Source: SB15 sp964557285 (GTDB lineage Bacteria; Chloroflexota; Anaerolineae; Aggregatilineales; J027). From it: 36,116 bases of DNA. The DNA lies in assembly GCA_964557285.1 (NCBI GenBank), contig CAZKZS010000009.1:1-36116 (forward strand). Direction: 5' to 3'. The notes under the pieces are model-generated. The model was not told the origin of the DNA, searched no databases, and saw only the letters and a list, made by a program, of their open reading frames with translations. Shown one piece after another: positions 24,360-32,839 of the stretch; position 1 is the stretch's first letter; each line of letters starts with the position of its first letter. Both the position numbers and the translations under genes were made by a program.

Positions 24360-25568
24360 ATGCGGAAAAAATTTTTGCTGATTTCGATGTGTGTCCTGTT
24401 TGCTTTAAGTCTGAGCAGCATCAGCTTTGCCCAGGAAGGTGAACCCATTAAAGTGGGCGCGATTTTTGACCTGACAGGCGCAACGGCAGATGTATCAACC
24501 CCCTATTCTTATGGGATGCGTGCTTATGTGGATTGGCTGAATGCCAACGGCGGTATTGACGGACGCCCGATTGAACTCATCTGGGAAGATTACGCCTACG
24601 AAGTTCCCAACGCCGAAAACCTGTATGAGCAATTTGTTGGCGAAGGTGTGGTTGCGTTTATGGGCTGGGGAACGGGCGACACCGAAGCCCTGCGCCCGCG
24701 TATTGCTGAAAATGAAATTCCTTTCATGTCAGCTTCTTATTCGGCGGCGCTGAACGATCCTGCGGGTGAAGCCCCCTACAATTTCCTGGTGGGGACAACT
24801 TATTCCGACCAACTGGTGATTTTGTTGCAGTTCTTCCTGGATCAATGGGTTGAAGAAGGCAACGATCCGGCGGATATGCACGTTGCGTTTTTCCACAATG
24901 ACAGCCCCTTTGGAACATCCCCTCTGCCGGACGGTGAAGCCTTCGCCGCTGAAAACGGATTTTCCACCGTGCGGGTTGCGATGCCACGCGGCGCGACGGA
25001 TTACACCGCTGAACTGGAAAATGCTGATGCCGAACTGGATGGCATTACCCATATCATTGTGCAGAACGTTTCGAGTCCGGCGGCGCTGCTGTTCCGCAAC
25101 GTAGCAGACGCAGGATTTGAAGACGTGGTGCTTGGCTGCCTGAACTGGTGCGCCGATGAATTGATGGTGACGCTGGCAGAAGGCGCGGCCGAAGGGGTGT
25201 ATGGTGCTGTGCCATTTGCTCCTATTGGCGAACTGCCCGGTCATGAACAGCCTGCCGCCTCCCTGGAAGGCAGTGAACAGTATGCCTCTCTGGATGAAGC
25301 TTCCCTGCATTATTCGCAGGGCTGGTGGACAATGGCGGTGATGGCGGAAGGGATTCGTAGAGTCGTGGAAAGCGGCCAGGAAGTCACCGGCCCGAACATC
25401 AAAGCAGCGCTGGAATCGCTGGAAAACTTTGATACGGGCGGCGTGACCGCACCAATTACCTTTACCGCAGACGATCATCGTGGCAACCGGGCGCTGGTGA
25501 TTTACCAGGTACAGGATGGCAAATGGGTGGCAGCAGGTGATTTGATTGACCTGCGTGCTGCTGAATAG
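24360..25568 (+). CDS. livK: Liv-type substrate-binding protein
   Basis: Exported periplasmic-binding-protein-like receptor of the importer. An N-terminal signal peptide (about 1-24, ending SISFA before QEG) shows no lipobox Cys, so it is not an obvious lipoprotein. IKVGAIFDLTGATADVSTPYSYGMRAYVDWLN is the type 1 fold start, and the Liv-family pattern continues to about residue 395. A strong AAAAGGAG lies six bases before the ATG. How a non-lipidated receptor is retained depends on the envelope type, which the window does not reveal. Confidence 0.9.
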   Translation: MRKKFLLISMCVLFALSLSSISFAQEGEPIKVGAIFDLTGATADVSTPYSYGMRAYVDWLNANGGIDGRPIELIWEDYAYEVPNAENLYEQFVGEGVVAFMGWGTGDTEALRPRIAENEIPFMSASYSAALNDPAGEAPYNFLVGTTYSDQLVILLQFFLDQWVEEGNDPADMHVAFFHNDSPFGTSPLPDGEAFAAENGFSTVRVAMPRGATDYTAELENADAELDGITHIIVQNVSSPAALLFRNVADAGFEDVVLGCLNWCADELMVTLAEGAAEGVYGAVPFAPIGELPGHEQPAASLEGSEQYASLDEASLHYSQGWWTMAVMAEGIRRVVESGQEVTGPNIKAALESLENFDTGGVTAPITFTADDHRGNRALVIYQVQDGKWVAAGDLIDLRAAE

Positions 25569-25585
25569 TTTACAAAAACCCTCAA

Positions 25586-25790
25586 GGTGGGGCTAATTGC
25601 CCCCACCCCAAACCCCTCCCCCAGAACGGGAGAGGGGCGGATAAGAAGATGAATGTAGGGGCGGGGACAAGGGCGGTACGCCCGATACCCGCCCCCTACG
25701 GAAAGGGCAGGCATCGCTCACTGCGTTCGCTTGTTCCTGCCCCTACTGTCCGCCCCTCAACCCAGAACGGGAGTGGGGACGGGGGTGAGG
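25586..25790. repeat. Composite palindromic repeats between livK and livF
   Basis: The 239-base spacer is GC-rich and made of nested inverted repeats. GGTGGGG/CCCCCACC (25586-25608) follows livK. A CCCCTCCC..GGGAGAGGGG unit lies at about 25613-25637 and a related unit in inverted orientation at about 25754-25790. Between them are GTAGGGGCGGG (25655-25665) with CCCGCCCCCTAC (about 25688-25699) and GGGCAGG with CCTGCCCC (about 25705-25743). This looks like REP/BIME-type extragenic repeats common in bacterial genomes. It may stabilise or separate the livK message from livF. A frame that runs through it into livF is an artefact. Confidence 0.65.
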
Positions 25791-25807
25791 GAAGAAAAGG
25801 ACAGTCA

Positions 25808-26608
25808 ATGACACTCCTCAGTTTGAATAATATTGAAGTGATTTATAACGACGTGATTCTCGTTCTCAAAGGGCTGTCTATTACCGTTCCCGAAGGGTCG
25901 ATTGTGGCGCTGCTGGGGGCAAACGGGGCTGGCAAATCCACCACACTCAAAGCCATCTCCGGCCTGCTGAAACCGGAAAATGGCGAAGTCACCGACGGGT
26001 CAATTGTGTATGACGGGCAGGAAATTCAAAATTCTGAACCCGCTAAAATTGTCCAAAAAGGTATTTTTCAGGTGATGGAAGGCCGCCGTATTTTTGAACA
26101 TCTGACGGTGGAAGAAAATTTGCGGGCGGGCGCATATACCCGTTCCAATCTACTGCGGGTGCGTCAGAATATGCAGCAGGTTTACGACTATTTCCCGCGT
26201 CTGCTGGAACGGCGCGGTCAGGTGGCCGGATTTTTATCCGGCGGGGAACAGCAAATGCTTGCCATTGGACGGGCGATGATGGCTGAACCCCGCCTGATTA
26301 TGCTGGATGAGCCGTCCCTGGGTTTAGCGCCGTTGCTGGTGTTGGAAATTTTCCGCATCATCAAACGCATCAACAAAGAGCGCGGCACGACGATTCTGCT
26401 GGTTGAACAAAATGCCCATCATGCGCTGAGAATCGCTCAGTATGCCTACATCATGGAAAATGGGCGGGTGGTGCTGGATGGCACGCCGCAGGAATTGATG
26501 AACAACGCCGATGTGCGTGAGTTTTACCTGGGGCTGACGGACGTAGGGCAGCGCAAAAGCTACCGGGACGTTAAACACTATAAACGGCGCAAACGCTGGC
26601 TTTCATGA
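25808..26608 (+). CDS. livF: Liv-type ABC transporter ATPase (LivF-like)
   Basis: Second ATPase of the importer. Walker A is GANGAGKST (about 36-44), the signature is LSGGEQQMLAIGRAM, Walker B is LIMLDEPSLGL and the switch His region is LVEQNAHHAL. The start at 25808 (MTLLSLNNIEV) is supported by AAAAGGA and matches the usual LivF N terminus; an open frame from 25649 through the repeat spacer is not credible. The stop overlaps the MBL-hydrolase start (ATGA). The 266-aa length is slightly long because of a basic C-terminal tail (KHYKRRKRW). Confidence 0.92.
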   Translation: MTLLSLNNIEVIYNDVILVLKGLSITVPEGSIVALLGANGAGKSTTLKAISGLLKPENGEVTDGSIVYDGQEIQNSEPAKIVQKGIFQVMEGRRIFEHLTVEENLRAGAYTRSNLLRVRQNMQQVYDYFPRLLERRGQVAGFLSGGEQQMLAIGRAMMAEPRLIMLDEPSLGLAPLLVLEIFRIIKRINKERGTTILLVEQNAHHALRIAQYAYIMENGRVVLDGTPQELMNNADVREFYLGLTDVGQRKSYRDVKHYKRRKRWLS

Positions 26609-27549
26609 GTATTCAACTGCTGGAACGTCCTTTTCCAAGTGCCAACATGGTTTATATTCACGGTCAAAAGCCTGTGCTGTTTGATACAGGGTTTGGCAGT
26701 GATTTTCCCGCCACCGAAAAACTCCTGCTGGAAATCGGGCTGCCTGCGCTGGTCGTGAACAGTCATTACCACTGCGACCATGTAGGCGGGAATCATGGCC
26801 TTCAGACCAGATACGACCTGCCGATTGCCGCACATCGCTGGGAAGGGCAGGTGATTAACCATCGTGACCCGGAAGCCTGTGCCGCCGTATGGTTGAATCA
26901 GCCCGTTGAACCGTATACTGTGACTCAATTTCTCTCAGATGGAGATGAAATTGAAACGGGCAGTTTGAGCCTCCGGGTGATTCATACCCCGGGACATACG
27001 TCCGGCCATATTTCACTGTTTGAACCTGTTTCAAAATTTCTAATTGCGGGAGATGCCCTTCATTCCGACGATGTGGCCTGGATGAATGTTTATCGGGAGG
27101 GAATCGGCGCGATTTACCGGATGCTGGAAACGCTGGATAAACTGGCGGCGCTTGCCCCACGTCAGATGTGTTCCGGTCATAGCCCTGTGACGGATACCCC
27201 CCTGCTGGCAATTGACCGCGCCCGCAGCCGCTACGAAAAATGGATTCAAGAACCGCAAAAAGTCGGCTGGCACGCCTGCAAGCGGATTTTTTCCTACGCT
27301 CTGATGCTTTCCGATGGCATGACTCGGGATGAATTTGGGGCGTATTTGATGGCTTCTCCCTGGTTTAAGGATTACAGCCGCCACACCTTCCATCTTGAGC
27401 CGGAACAGTTCATCCAGCCGCTTTTAGAGGAAATGGTGCGGTCTGGGGCAGCACTCTGGCGCGACGAGAAACTTTATCCTAATGCGCCATATATTCCCCC
27501 GCCGTTCCGGTGGACAACTCAGCCAACTTCGCCGCTTGTCTGGAAGTAA
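26605..27549 (+). CDS. MBL-fold metallo-hydrolase
   Basis: Metallo-beta-lactamase-fold hydrolase. The metal-binding motif is SHYHCDHVGG (H54, H56, D58, H59), with further ligands in TPGHTSGH (H131) and AGDALH (D150). The C-terminal part (about 225-314) is a helical extension seen in several MBL hydrolases acting on thioesters or lactones. The gene is translationally coupled to livF by ATGA and is the last gene of the operon, so it could be a thioesterase or hydrolase acting on the same compound; that is inference from position. Confidence 0.82.
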   Translation: MSIQLLERPFPSANMVYIHGQKPVLFDTGFGSDFPATEKLLLEIGLPALVVNSHYHCDHVGGNHGLQTRYDLPIAAHRWEGQVINHRDPEACAAVWLNQPVEPYTVTQFLSDGDEIETGSLSLRVIHTPGHTSGHISLFEPVSKFLIAGDALHSDDVAWMNVYREGIGAIYRMLETLDKLAALAPRQMCSGHSPVTDTPLLAIDRARSRYEKWIQEPQKVGWHACKRIFSYALMLSDGMTRDEFGAYLMASPWFKDYSRHTFHLEPEQFIQPLLEEMVRSGAALWRDEKLYPNAPYIPPPFRWTTQPTSPLVWK

Positions 27550-27550
27550 G

Positions 27551-28525
27551 CTAGCCTGCTGCTATCATCAGAAAATCCTGCATGATACCTGTTTCAAGGT
27601 CAGCTATTTGTGCGGTCAGGCGGCCTGCCTCCACAAACCCCGCTGGATTTTCCTCCACAAAAATGTCCTTACACACCTGTGCCAGTTCGACCCACTTTTC
27701 TCCGATATGTCTCATTCTTCTTGCAGCCTGAATGTCCTGAAGTTCAGGTACATAAGCGCTGGCTTCTTCCAGAAAATCGGCATACATCAGGCGGAAACTG
27801 CCCCCGCCCGTTCCCCGTTTTTCCATCGACTGGTAAGCGAATCGAGCGCACCATGCCCAATCTTTGACATTTTTCCACATAGGAAATGCTTCCGCAAGGC
27901 GGCGCATGGCGGGCAGGCCAATCACTTCAAAGTCCGGCGTGAGCATTTCCCGTGCGGCGGTTTCCAGAGAACGTAAAATATACTCGCGGTGTAAAACAGG
28001 TTTGCTTTCCGGTGCAGCCGCCCAGTGATAGGGGTACATCATAGGCGGGTCATACACATTGATGGCCGCCTGAAATTCATTGAGGGTCATTGTCAGCAGG
28101 CTGTCCGATGCAGTATCAGCAACCGTCACGGATTGGGAATCAATAGCAGCCACCACAACAGTATGCATGACAAAATGAACAGGTGGCTGGTAATAGGGCA
28201 GGTGGAAAATATCCATTTTTGCCAGCACGGGGCGGCCTCTTTCCAGTGCATCGGCAATAGCCTGTGGCGACCAGGTTTCCGCCCAGGCAAACTCCCCGTA
28301 TCCAGTATTCCGGTAAAATTTGGCTTCTAAATCCAGCGCACGACCATTCAATCGAAAAGTGGGGGATTCATGGGGTTTGGTGACGTAAAAAAAACCCAAT
28401 CCACTACCCAGGCCGAATACCGCTGCTTCGCTTATGGGCAGCCCATCATATAAAAACACATCCCGTATGCTGGTGGAGGTGCAGTGATTTCCGACCTCAT
28501 GCGGCAGGTGATGTAATTGTGCCAT
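27551..28525 (-). CDS. BtrH-like (BtrH N-terminal domain, DUF4872) protein
   Basis: A 324-aa protein whose N terminus has the BtrH pattern: a short lead, HEVGNHCTSTSIRDV (Cys15), YDGLPISEAAVFGLGSGLGF and later HFVMHTVVV with a candidate catalytic His. The C-terminal half (about 190-320) is helical and resembles DUF4872. BtrH transfers an acyl group from a carrier protein in butirosin synthesis; for most members the substrate is unknown and no carrier gene is visible here. Start and stop with the upstream kinase-like gene overlap as TGATG, so the two are coupled. Confidence 0.8.
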   Translation of the reverse strand: MAQLHHLPHEVGNHCTSTSIRDVFLYDGLPISEAAVFGLGSGLGFFYVTKPHESPTFRLNGRALDLEAKFYRNTGYGEFAWAETWSPQAIADALERGRPVLAKMDIFHLPYYQPPVHFVMHTVVVAAIDSQSVTVADTASDSLLTMTLNEFQAAINVYDPPMMYPYHWAAAPESKPVLHREYILRSLETAAREMLTPDFEVIGLPAMRRLAEAFPMWKNVKDWAWCARFAYQSMEKRGTGGGSFRLMYADFLEEASAYVPELQDIQAARRMRHIGEKWVELAQVCKDIFVEENPAGFVEAGRLTAQIADLETGIMQDFLMIAAG

Positions 28526-29370
28526 CAGGGTTGCTGCTCCGGTGGCGATGCCTTCACGCCAAACATGCGTTCCGTATCCGGGTCAACCTTGCCCTGAGTC
28601 GCATCCTTCAGCGCGTTCATAAATGAACCCAGGTCGGGATAACGCCAGCGTAACTGCGGATTCAGTTCCCGCCGCAGCACCGCCACAATTGCAGGCGGCA
28701 CGCCATCAATCCGAATCACCCCCCGTGCTTCCGGTTCGGGCTGATCAAAAGGCAATTTACCCGTCAGCATCATGGCCGCCAGCACCCCCAGCGAAAACAC
28801 ATCCCCAATCACTTCCGGCGCGGCATGGTATTCGCGTTCGGGCGGCATAAAAAACATATGTTGTTTGGTCGGGCCATCGGGCGGAACAAGCCCCAGTTCG
28901 CGCAAATGTGCCATGCTGAGGTCGGTCAAACTGGCATTGCCTTCTTCATCCATCAGCACATTGGTGGGTTTAACACTGCCGTGCGCCACTTCCTGATCAT
29001 GAAGATGCTGCAAAGCGCTGGCAAGCTGGCCCAGCACCTTAAACGTTTGTTTGGGGGGAATTTTAGCGCCGCGTGCAAATACGGCGGCCAGCGACCCCGT
29101 TGCTACCAGAGGGGTAACGATGCCCATTTTGCCACCGTCCCCTTCTTCAATTTCAATCACTTCCAGCGTCGGATGCAAACGGGGATGGCTAAAGGTTGCT
29201 GCAAATTGTGCTAGATCGACCGCCGACCCTAACTGTCCAGGACTGGTAATCTGAACTCTATCCAGCACTTTAAGCGCCACAACGCCCATGCTGCCCTGGG
29301 CGCGGTACGTTGTCCCCATATCCCCCCGCCCGATGGGTTCAAGTAAGGTGTAATTTCCAAAAGAGGTCAT
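28525..29370 (-). CDS. Ser/Thr protein kinase-fold protein, probable pseudokinase
   Basis: A 281-aa Hanks-type kinase fold. The Gly-rich loop GRGDMGTTY (14-22) and VALK Lys (K34) are present, and so is the metal-binding Asp of the DFG-like DLS (D150). The catalytic loop reads HGSVKPTN (130-137) where HRDxKxxN is expected, so the general-base Asp is Ser132. ATP binding may persist but phosphotransfer is doubtful. No transmembrane segment or extracellular domain is seen. It lies 41 bases after the rhomboid gene and overlaps the BtrH-like gene by one base (TGATG). A role as an allosteric partner or scaffold for the BtrH-like protein is possible. Confidence 0.85.
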   Translation of the reverse strand: MTSFGNYTLLEPIGRGDMGTTYRAQGSMGVVALKVLDRVQITSPGQLGSAVDLAQFAATFSHPRLHPTLEVIEIEEGDGGKMGIVTPLVATGSLAAVFARGAKIPPKQTFKVLGQLASALQHLHDQEVAHGSVKPTNVLMDEEGNASLTDLSMAHLRELGLVPPDGPTKQHMFFMPPEREYHAAPEVIGDVFSLGVLAAMMLTGKLPFDQPEPEARGVIRIDGVPPAIVAVLRRELNPQLRWRYPDLGSFMNALKDATQGKVDPDTERMFGVKASPPEQQP

Positions 29371-29411
29371 TTTAAGTGCCTTTAGCGATGTTTCAATTAT
29401 GCCACAGGTCG

Positions 29412-30515
29412 CTAAAAAATGCGGGTAATCTCCGTGAATAAAATCCAGCGTGTATTTTTTTGCTCATCCTCCAGCACCACCTGGGTTCCGGTCATTTTTA
29501 CGACTTTTCCCCGATGCACGTTTTTACTGTCGGTTTGCAGCGTGACGGTGTTGCCGTGTTTGGTGCTGAGGTAACGAATCGCCTGCCGTTTGCGGGCTGG
29601 CAGGGGCAGATAACTTAAATCCACTGCCGGTTTTTCTTCCGGTACTTTTTCGGTAATTTTGGTGCTGACCTGCTCTTTTAAATCTTTGAGCGTGGCTTCA
29701 GCCTGTTGGAGTGCTGCACCGGAAGTCACATCGGTAGCCTGCCAGTTGTAAGCGGGTTTATCCGGGCTGCGAAGGCTGCCGCCGCGCTGCTGAGGCCGCC
29801 GCATAGGGATAATGTTGCCGTAGCTGCTGGCCTGATTCGGGAGTGGTGCGGGAAAACGATAGCTTTTGCCGTAAGTACGTTTTAGACGCTGGCGCGCAAA
29901 AGTTACGCCGACCATTACCCCGACAATATGGGCAAAAAAAGCGATTCCCCCTTCGCCTGATCCCATATCCAGCGAAAAAAGTCCCGCCAGCAGTTGAATC
30001 AGAAACCAGACCACGACCCCGCCCGCCGCCGGAATCTCATTTAATTTGCCGGTCACAACACTGTTCGGGGTAATGCTTTTCAGCCGCGTATTGGGGTACA
30101 ACACCAGATACGCGCCCATGACTCCGGCGACGGCGCCGCTTGAACCCACGATTGGAAAGGAGGAGTCGGAATCGAGCAGTACCTGAAGCAGTACCGATGC
30201 CACACCGGACAAAAAGTACATGCCAGCGTACCAGCCCGCACCCAGCCAGTCCTCCACCATTTCGCCAAAAATCCACAGATACAGCATATTCAGCAAAAGG
30301 TGAACCGGACTCGCATGAAGAAACAGACCACGACCTATATCTAGCAGGGAGTCCATACTGAATAACTCAAACTGGCGCGGGATTACCCCGTAGCTGTTGA
30401 TAATGTCCTGAGAGGAAAGTCCCTGGGCCGCAAACACCAGAAAATTAATCACGATGAGCAGATACGTGAAATAGGGCTTGTTTTGCGGTTTAAGCGGGTT
30501 CGCAAGTGGCAGCAT
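29412..30515 (-). CDS. Rhomboid-family intramembrane serine protease
   Basis: Intramembrane protease. Six or so hydrophobic segments fill residues 15-205. The catalytic Ser is in GSSGAVAGVMG (about S126) and the His in AFFAHIVGVMVG (about H197); the HLLLNMLYLWIFG helix is also typical. The C-terminal part (about 215-367) is soluble: a Pro/Gln/Arg-rich linker, a helix, then a small beta domain (about 320-367, TVTLQTDSKNVHRGKVVKMTG) resembling an SH3-like or KOW fold. The start is ATG 30515, or GTG 30518, with AGAAGG upstream. It follows the carboxylase operon terminator and probably begins the rhomboid-kinase-BtrH unit. Confidence 0.9.
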   Translation of the reverse strand: MLPLANPLKPQNKPYFTYLLIVINFLVFAAQGLSSQDIINSYGVIPRQFELFSMDSLLDIGRGLFLHASPVHLLLNMLYLWIFGEMVEDWLGAGWYAGMYFLSGVASVLLQVLLDSDSSFPIVGSSGAVAGVMGAYLVLYPNTRLKSITPNSVVTGKLNEIPAAGGVVVWFLIQLLAGLFSLDMGSGEGGIAFFAHIVGVMVGVTFARQRLKRTYGKSYRFPAPLPNQASSYGNIIPMRRPQQRGGSLRSPDKPAYNWQATDVTSGAALQQAEATLKDLKEQVSTKITEKVPEEKPAVDLSYLPLPARKRQAIRYLSTKHGNTVTLQTDSKNVHRGKVVKMTGTQVVLEDEQKNTRWILFTEITRIF

Positions 30516-30551
30516 CACAACAACCTTCTACGGAAGATAATAGCACAAACA

Positions 30552-30581
30552 AAAATAGAGGCACGCCCGCACCTCTATTTT
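30552..30581 (-). terminator. Intrinsic terminator after the biotin carboxylase gene
   Basis: AAAATAGAGG (30552-30561) and CCTCTATTTT (30572-30581) are perfect 10-base inverted repeats with a 10-base loop. Read on the minus strand the stem ends in TTTTTG, a Rho-independent terminator. It separates the carboxylase operon from the rhomboid gene. Part of its 3' arm is duplicated across the assembly gap. Confidence 0.7.
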
Positions 30582-30626
30582 CCTGATAACTGACAACCAA
30601 TAACTACCGATGCATCCGTTCGTAGC
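30572..30626. repeat. Left copy of 55-bp contig-end duplicate
   Basis: These 55 bases are identical to 30727-30781 on the other side of the N run. They contain the end of the biotin carboxylase gene and one arm of the terminator. They look like an unmerged contig overlap, not a biological repeat. Confidence 0.9.
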
Positions 30627-30726
30627 NNNNNNNNNNNNNNNNNNNNNNNNNNNNNNNNNNNNNNNNNNNNNNNNNNNNNNNNNNNNNNNNNNNNNNNNNN
30701 NNNNNNNNNNNNNNNNNNNNNNNNNN
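30627..30726. other. Assembly gap of 100 N
   Basis: Exactly 100 N, a conventional placeholder length, flanked by an identical 55-bp sequence on each side. The true gap is most likely negative, meaning the two contigs overlap. Frames that span the N run are artefacts. Confidence 0.97.
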
Positions 30727-30781
30727 CCTCTATTTTCCTGATAACTGACAACCAATAACTACCGATGCATCCGTTCGTAGC
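30727..30781. repeat. Right copy of 55-bp contig-end duplicate
   Basis: Identical to 30572-30626. The biotin carboxylase stop codon (30759-30761) lies in this copy and again in the left copy, as expected if both are the same genomic locus. Confidence 0.9.
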
Positions 30782-32273
30782 GGCCCACCCATTTCCAATT
30801 GGAGGTATCCCGTGCAGGACGCTGGACAATCTGCGCGGCCTGCTGGCGGCGCTGGTGTTCGACCAGGGTTGCCATGATTGCGGCCACATCCGGGCGAAGC
30901 TGGCTTTCATCCTCATTCATCTGGAAACGTTCTTCCACAAATTTGGTATCAAAGTTGCCCGCCTGGTAGCGCAAACTATCCATCAAATTCTGATGGAAGG
31001 GAATGTTGGTTTTTAAGCCCATAATTTTATATTCTTCCAGCGCCCGCCGCATTCTCAACACGGCTGTTGCACGGGTTTCCCCCCAGCAGATAAGTTTTGC
31101 CAGCATCGAATCATAATACGGGGTAACTTCAAAGCCTTCGTAAATACCACTGTCCACCCGCACCCCCGCACCGGATGGGGCGATATAGGTGCTGACTGTC
31201 CCTATAGAGGGCAAAAAGTTGTTATAGGGGTCTTCGGCATTAATACGACATTCAATCGCCCAGCCGTTGATACGCACCTGTTCCTGCGTAATGGGCAGCC
31301 GCCGCCCGCGTGCAATCCGAATCTGTTCTTTTACGAGGTCAACCCCTGTAATCAGTTCCGTGACCGGATGTTCCACCTGAATACGGGTGTTCATTTCCAG
31401 AAAATAGAAATTTTTGTCCTTGTCGACCAGACATTCAATCGTACCGGCATTGACGTAGTTCACCGACTGCGCCGCTTTCACAGCCATTTCACCCATACGA
31501 GCGCGTAAATCCTCATCCATGATGGGACTGGGTGCTTCTTCCACCAGCTTTTGATGGCGGCGCTGGATGCTGCACTCACGTTCCATCAGATGAATCGTGT
31601 TGCCGTGCATATCCGCCAGAATCTGAAATTCAATGTGGCGTGCGCCTTCAACTAGCCGTTCCGCGTAAATCGCGCCATCGCCAAAGGCAGCCAGCGCTTC
31701 ACGGTGGGCAGCAGCCATTGAACTCAGCAGTTCATCCGGTTTACGGACGACGCGCATCCCTTTACCGCCGCCGCCCGCCGCCGCTTTAATCAGCACCGGA
31801 AAACCTACTTCCTGGTGAATTGCTTTGATAATTTCTTCATCGGTGAGGCCAGGGCGCGTGCCCGGGACAACCGGCACACCCGCCTTGCGGACAGTCTCGC
31901 GGGCTTCTTCCTTATTGCCCATGACCCGAATAGCATAGGGGTGGGGGCCGACCCACGTTAATCCAGCGTCTATAACCGCTTCTGCGAAGGCCGCCCGTTC
32001 ACTTAAGAATCCATACCCCGGATGCACCGCGTCCGCGCCAGACTTTTTGGCAACATCAACGAGCTTGTCAATGCGAAGGTAACTTTCACCGGGGTGCGGT
32101 GGACCAAGATGATACACTTCGTCCGCGTACCGCACATGCAGCGACTCGCGGTCAACATCGGAATACACGGCAACGGTCTGGATGCCCAGTTCGCGGCAGG
32201 CACGAATGATTCGCACCGCAATTTCTCCCCGGTTGGCAACCAGCAGCTTTTTAATATTTTGTAATTCAGCCAT
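30759..32273 (-). CDS. accC: Biotin carboxylase subunit of acyl-CoA carboxylase
   Basis: ATP-grasp enzyme that carboxylates biotin on a carrier protein using bicarbonate. Typical motifs are LLVANRGEIAVRIIRACRELG (biotin carboxylase N domain) at 10-30, HPGYGFLSE, the Gly-rich loop AAAGGGGKGM (164-173), RRHQKLVEE and EMNTRIQVEHPVTE (293-306). The 504-aa length includes a C-terminal tail of about 50 residues but no AMKM biotin attachment site, so the carrier must be another gene. ATG 32273 is chosen because GAGGG lies seven bases upstream and the protein starts like family members; the frame extends to 32441. It is the last gene of the operon with the carboxyltransferase. Confidence 0.93.
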   Translation of the reverse strand: MAELQNIKKLLVANRGEIAVRIIRACRELGIQTVAVYSDVDRESLHVRYADEVYHLGPPHPGESYLRIDKLVDVAKKSGADAVHPGYGFLSERAAFAEAVIDAGLTWVGPHPYAIRVMGNKEEARETVRKAGVPVVPGTRPGLTDEEIIKAIHQEVGFPVLIKAAAGGGGKGMRVVRKPDELLSSMAAAHREALAAFGDGAIYAERLVEGARHIEFQILADMHGNTIHLMERECSIQRRHQKLVEEAPSPIMDEDLRARMGEMAVKAAQSVNYVNAGTIECLVDKDKNFYFLEMNTRIQVEHPVTELITGVDLVKEQIRIARGRRLPITQEQVRINGWAIECRINAEDPYNNFLPSIGTVSTYIAPSGAGVRVDSGIYEGFEVTPYYDSMLAKLICWGETRATAVLRMRRALEEYKIMGLKTNIPFHQNLMDSLRYQAGNFDTKFVEERFQMNEDESQLRPDVAAIMATLVEHQRRQQAAQIVQRPARDTSNWKWVGRYERMHR

Positions 32274-32283
32274 TGTTTTTCCC

Positions 32284-32838
32284 TCAATAATCCTGCTCAA
32301 CAGCCGGGGTATCGACTGGATACACCTGTAAAATATTCCCTGATCGGCTTGTAACGGCAACGATAATCTGGTTGCCGGGCTGTGTTTTCCGCAGCACTTG
32401 AATGGTTTCTTCCCATCTGGAGTCACTGGCAGGAACTTCAACCCCGATTTTTAGGCCACTAAACAAACGGTAAAAATCCCATACCCAGATGACCCGCAGA
32501 TGGGTTGTCTCATCCTGCCCGTACCAGATAGTCGTACCGTCTAAATCAAACGGTTCGTGCGGGCGGCTGTGCTGCATCAAAAAATGAGGATAATCGAGCA
32601 GGGTTTCGCCGCCGATCTGTTTAATACTCAGGTGTGCTGTCAGAGTATGCGGGTGTGCTGGATGGGTTTCCTGGGTATTGGGGCCAAAATGCCGCACCCC
32701 CTGCGGCCCAAAGCGCAGGTAATTGGCAAACGCGACCACCTGAATCGGCGCGTGAGCCGTCAGTGTGAGCCATCGAGTGCGTTTCGCTGGCAGATTTTCC
32801 TCAAGGATTTCTCCTCTCAGTGTTTCTTCCCTGTCCAT
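32284..32838 (-). CDS. Unknown 184-aa protein in carboxylase operon
   Basis: The frame extends to 32901, but ATG 32838 (MDREETLRG) follows the stop of the 50-aa gene by one base and is the better start. The protein is soluble and appears beta-rich (WLTLTAHAPIQVVAFANYLRF as the longest hydrophobic stretch is not a clear membrane helix). It contains several His and Trp residues around 45-60 and 95-120. I do not recognise a family. Ten bases separate its stop from the biotin carboxylase start, so it is translated from the same message; a role in the carboxylase complex or its regulation is inferred only from that. Confidence 0.65.
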   Translation of the reverse strand: MDREETLRGEILEENLPAKRTRWLTLTAHAPIQVVAFANYLRFGPQGVRHFGPNTQETHPAHPHTLTAHLSIKQIGGETLLDYPHFLMQHSRPHEPFDLDGTTIWYGQDETTHLRVIWVWDFYRLFSGLKIGVEVPASDSRWEETIQVLRKTQPGNQIIVAVTSRSGNILQVYPVDTPAVEQDY

Positions 32839-32839
32839 T

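Noticed and set aside
25649..25807. Upstream extension of LivF
   Set aside because: The extra residues come from palindromic repeat DNA; ATG 25808 has a ribosome site and the normal LivF start.
30528..30916. Frames running through the N block
   Set aside because: They contain runs of X and arise from the assembly gap and its duplicated flanks.
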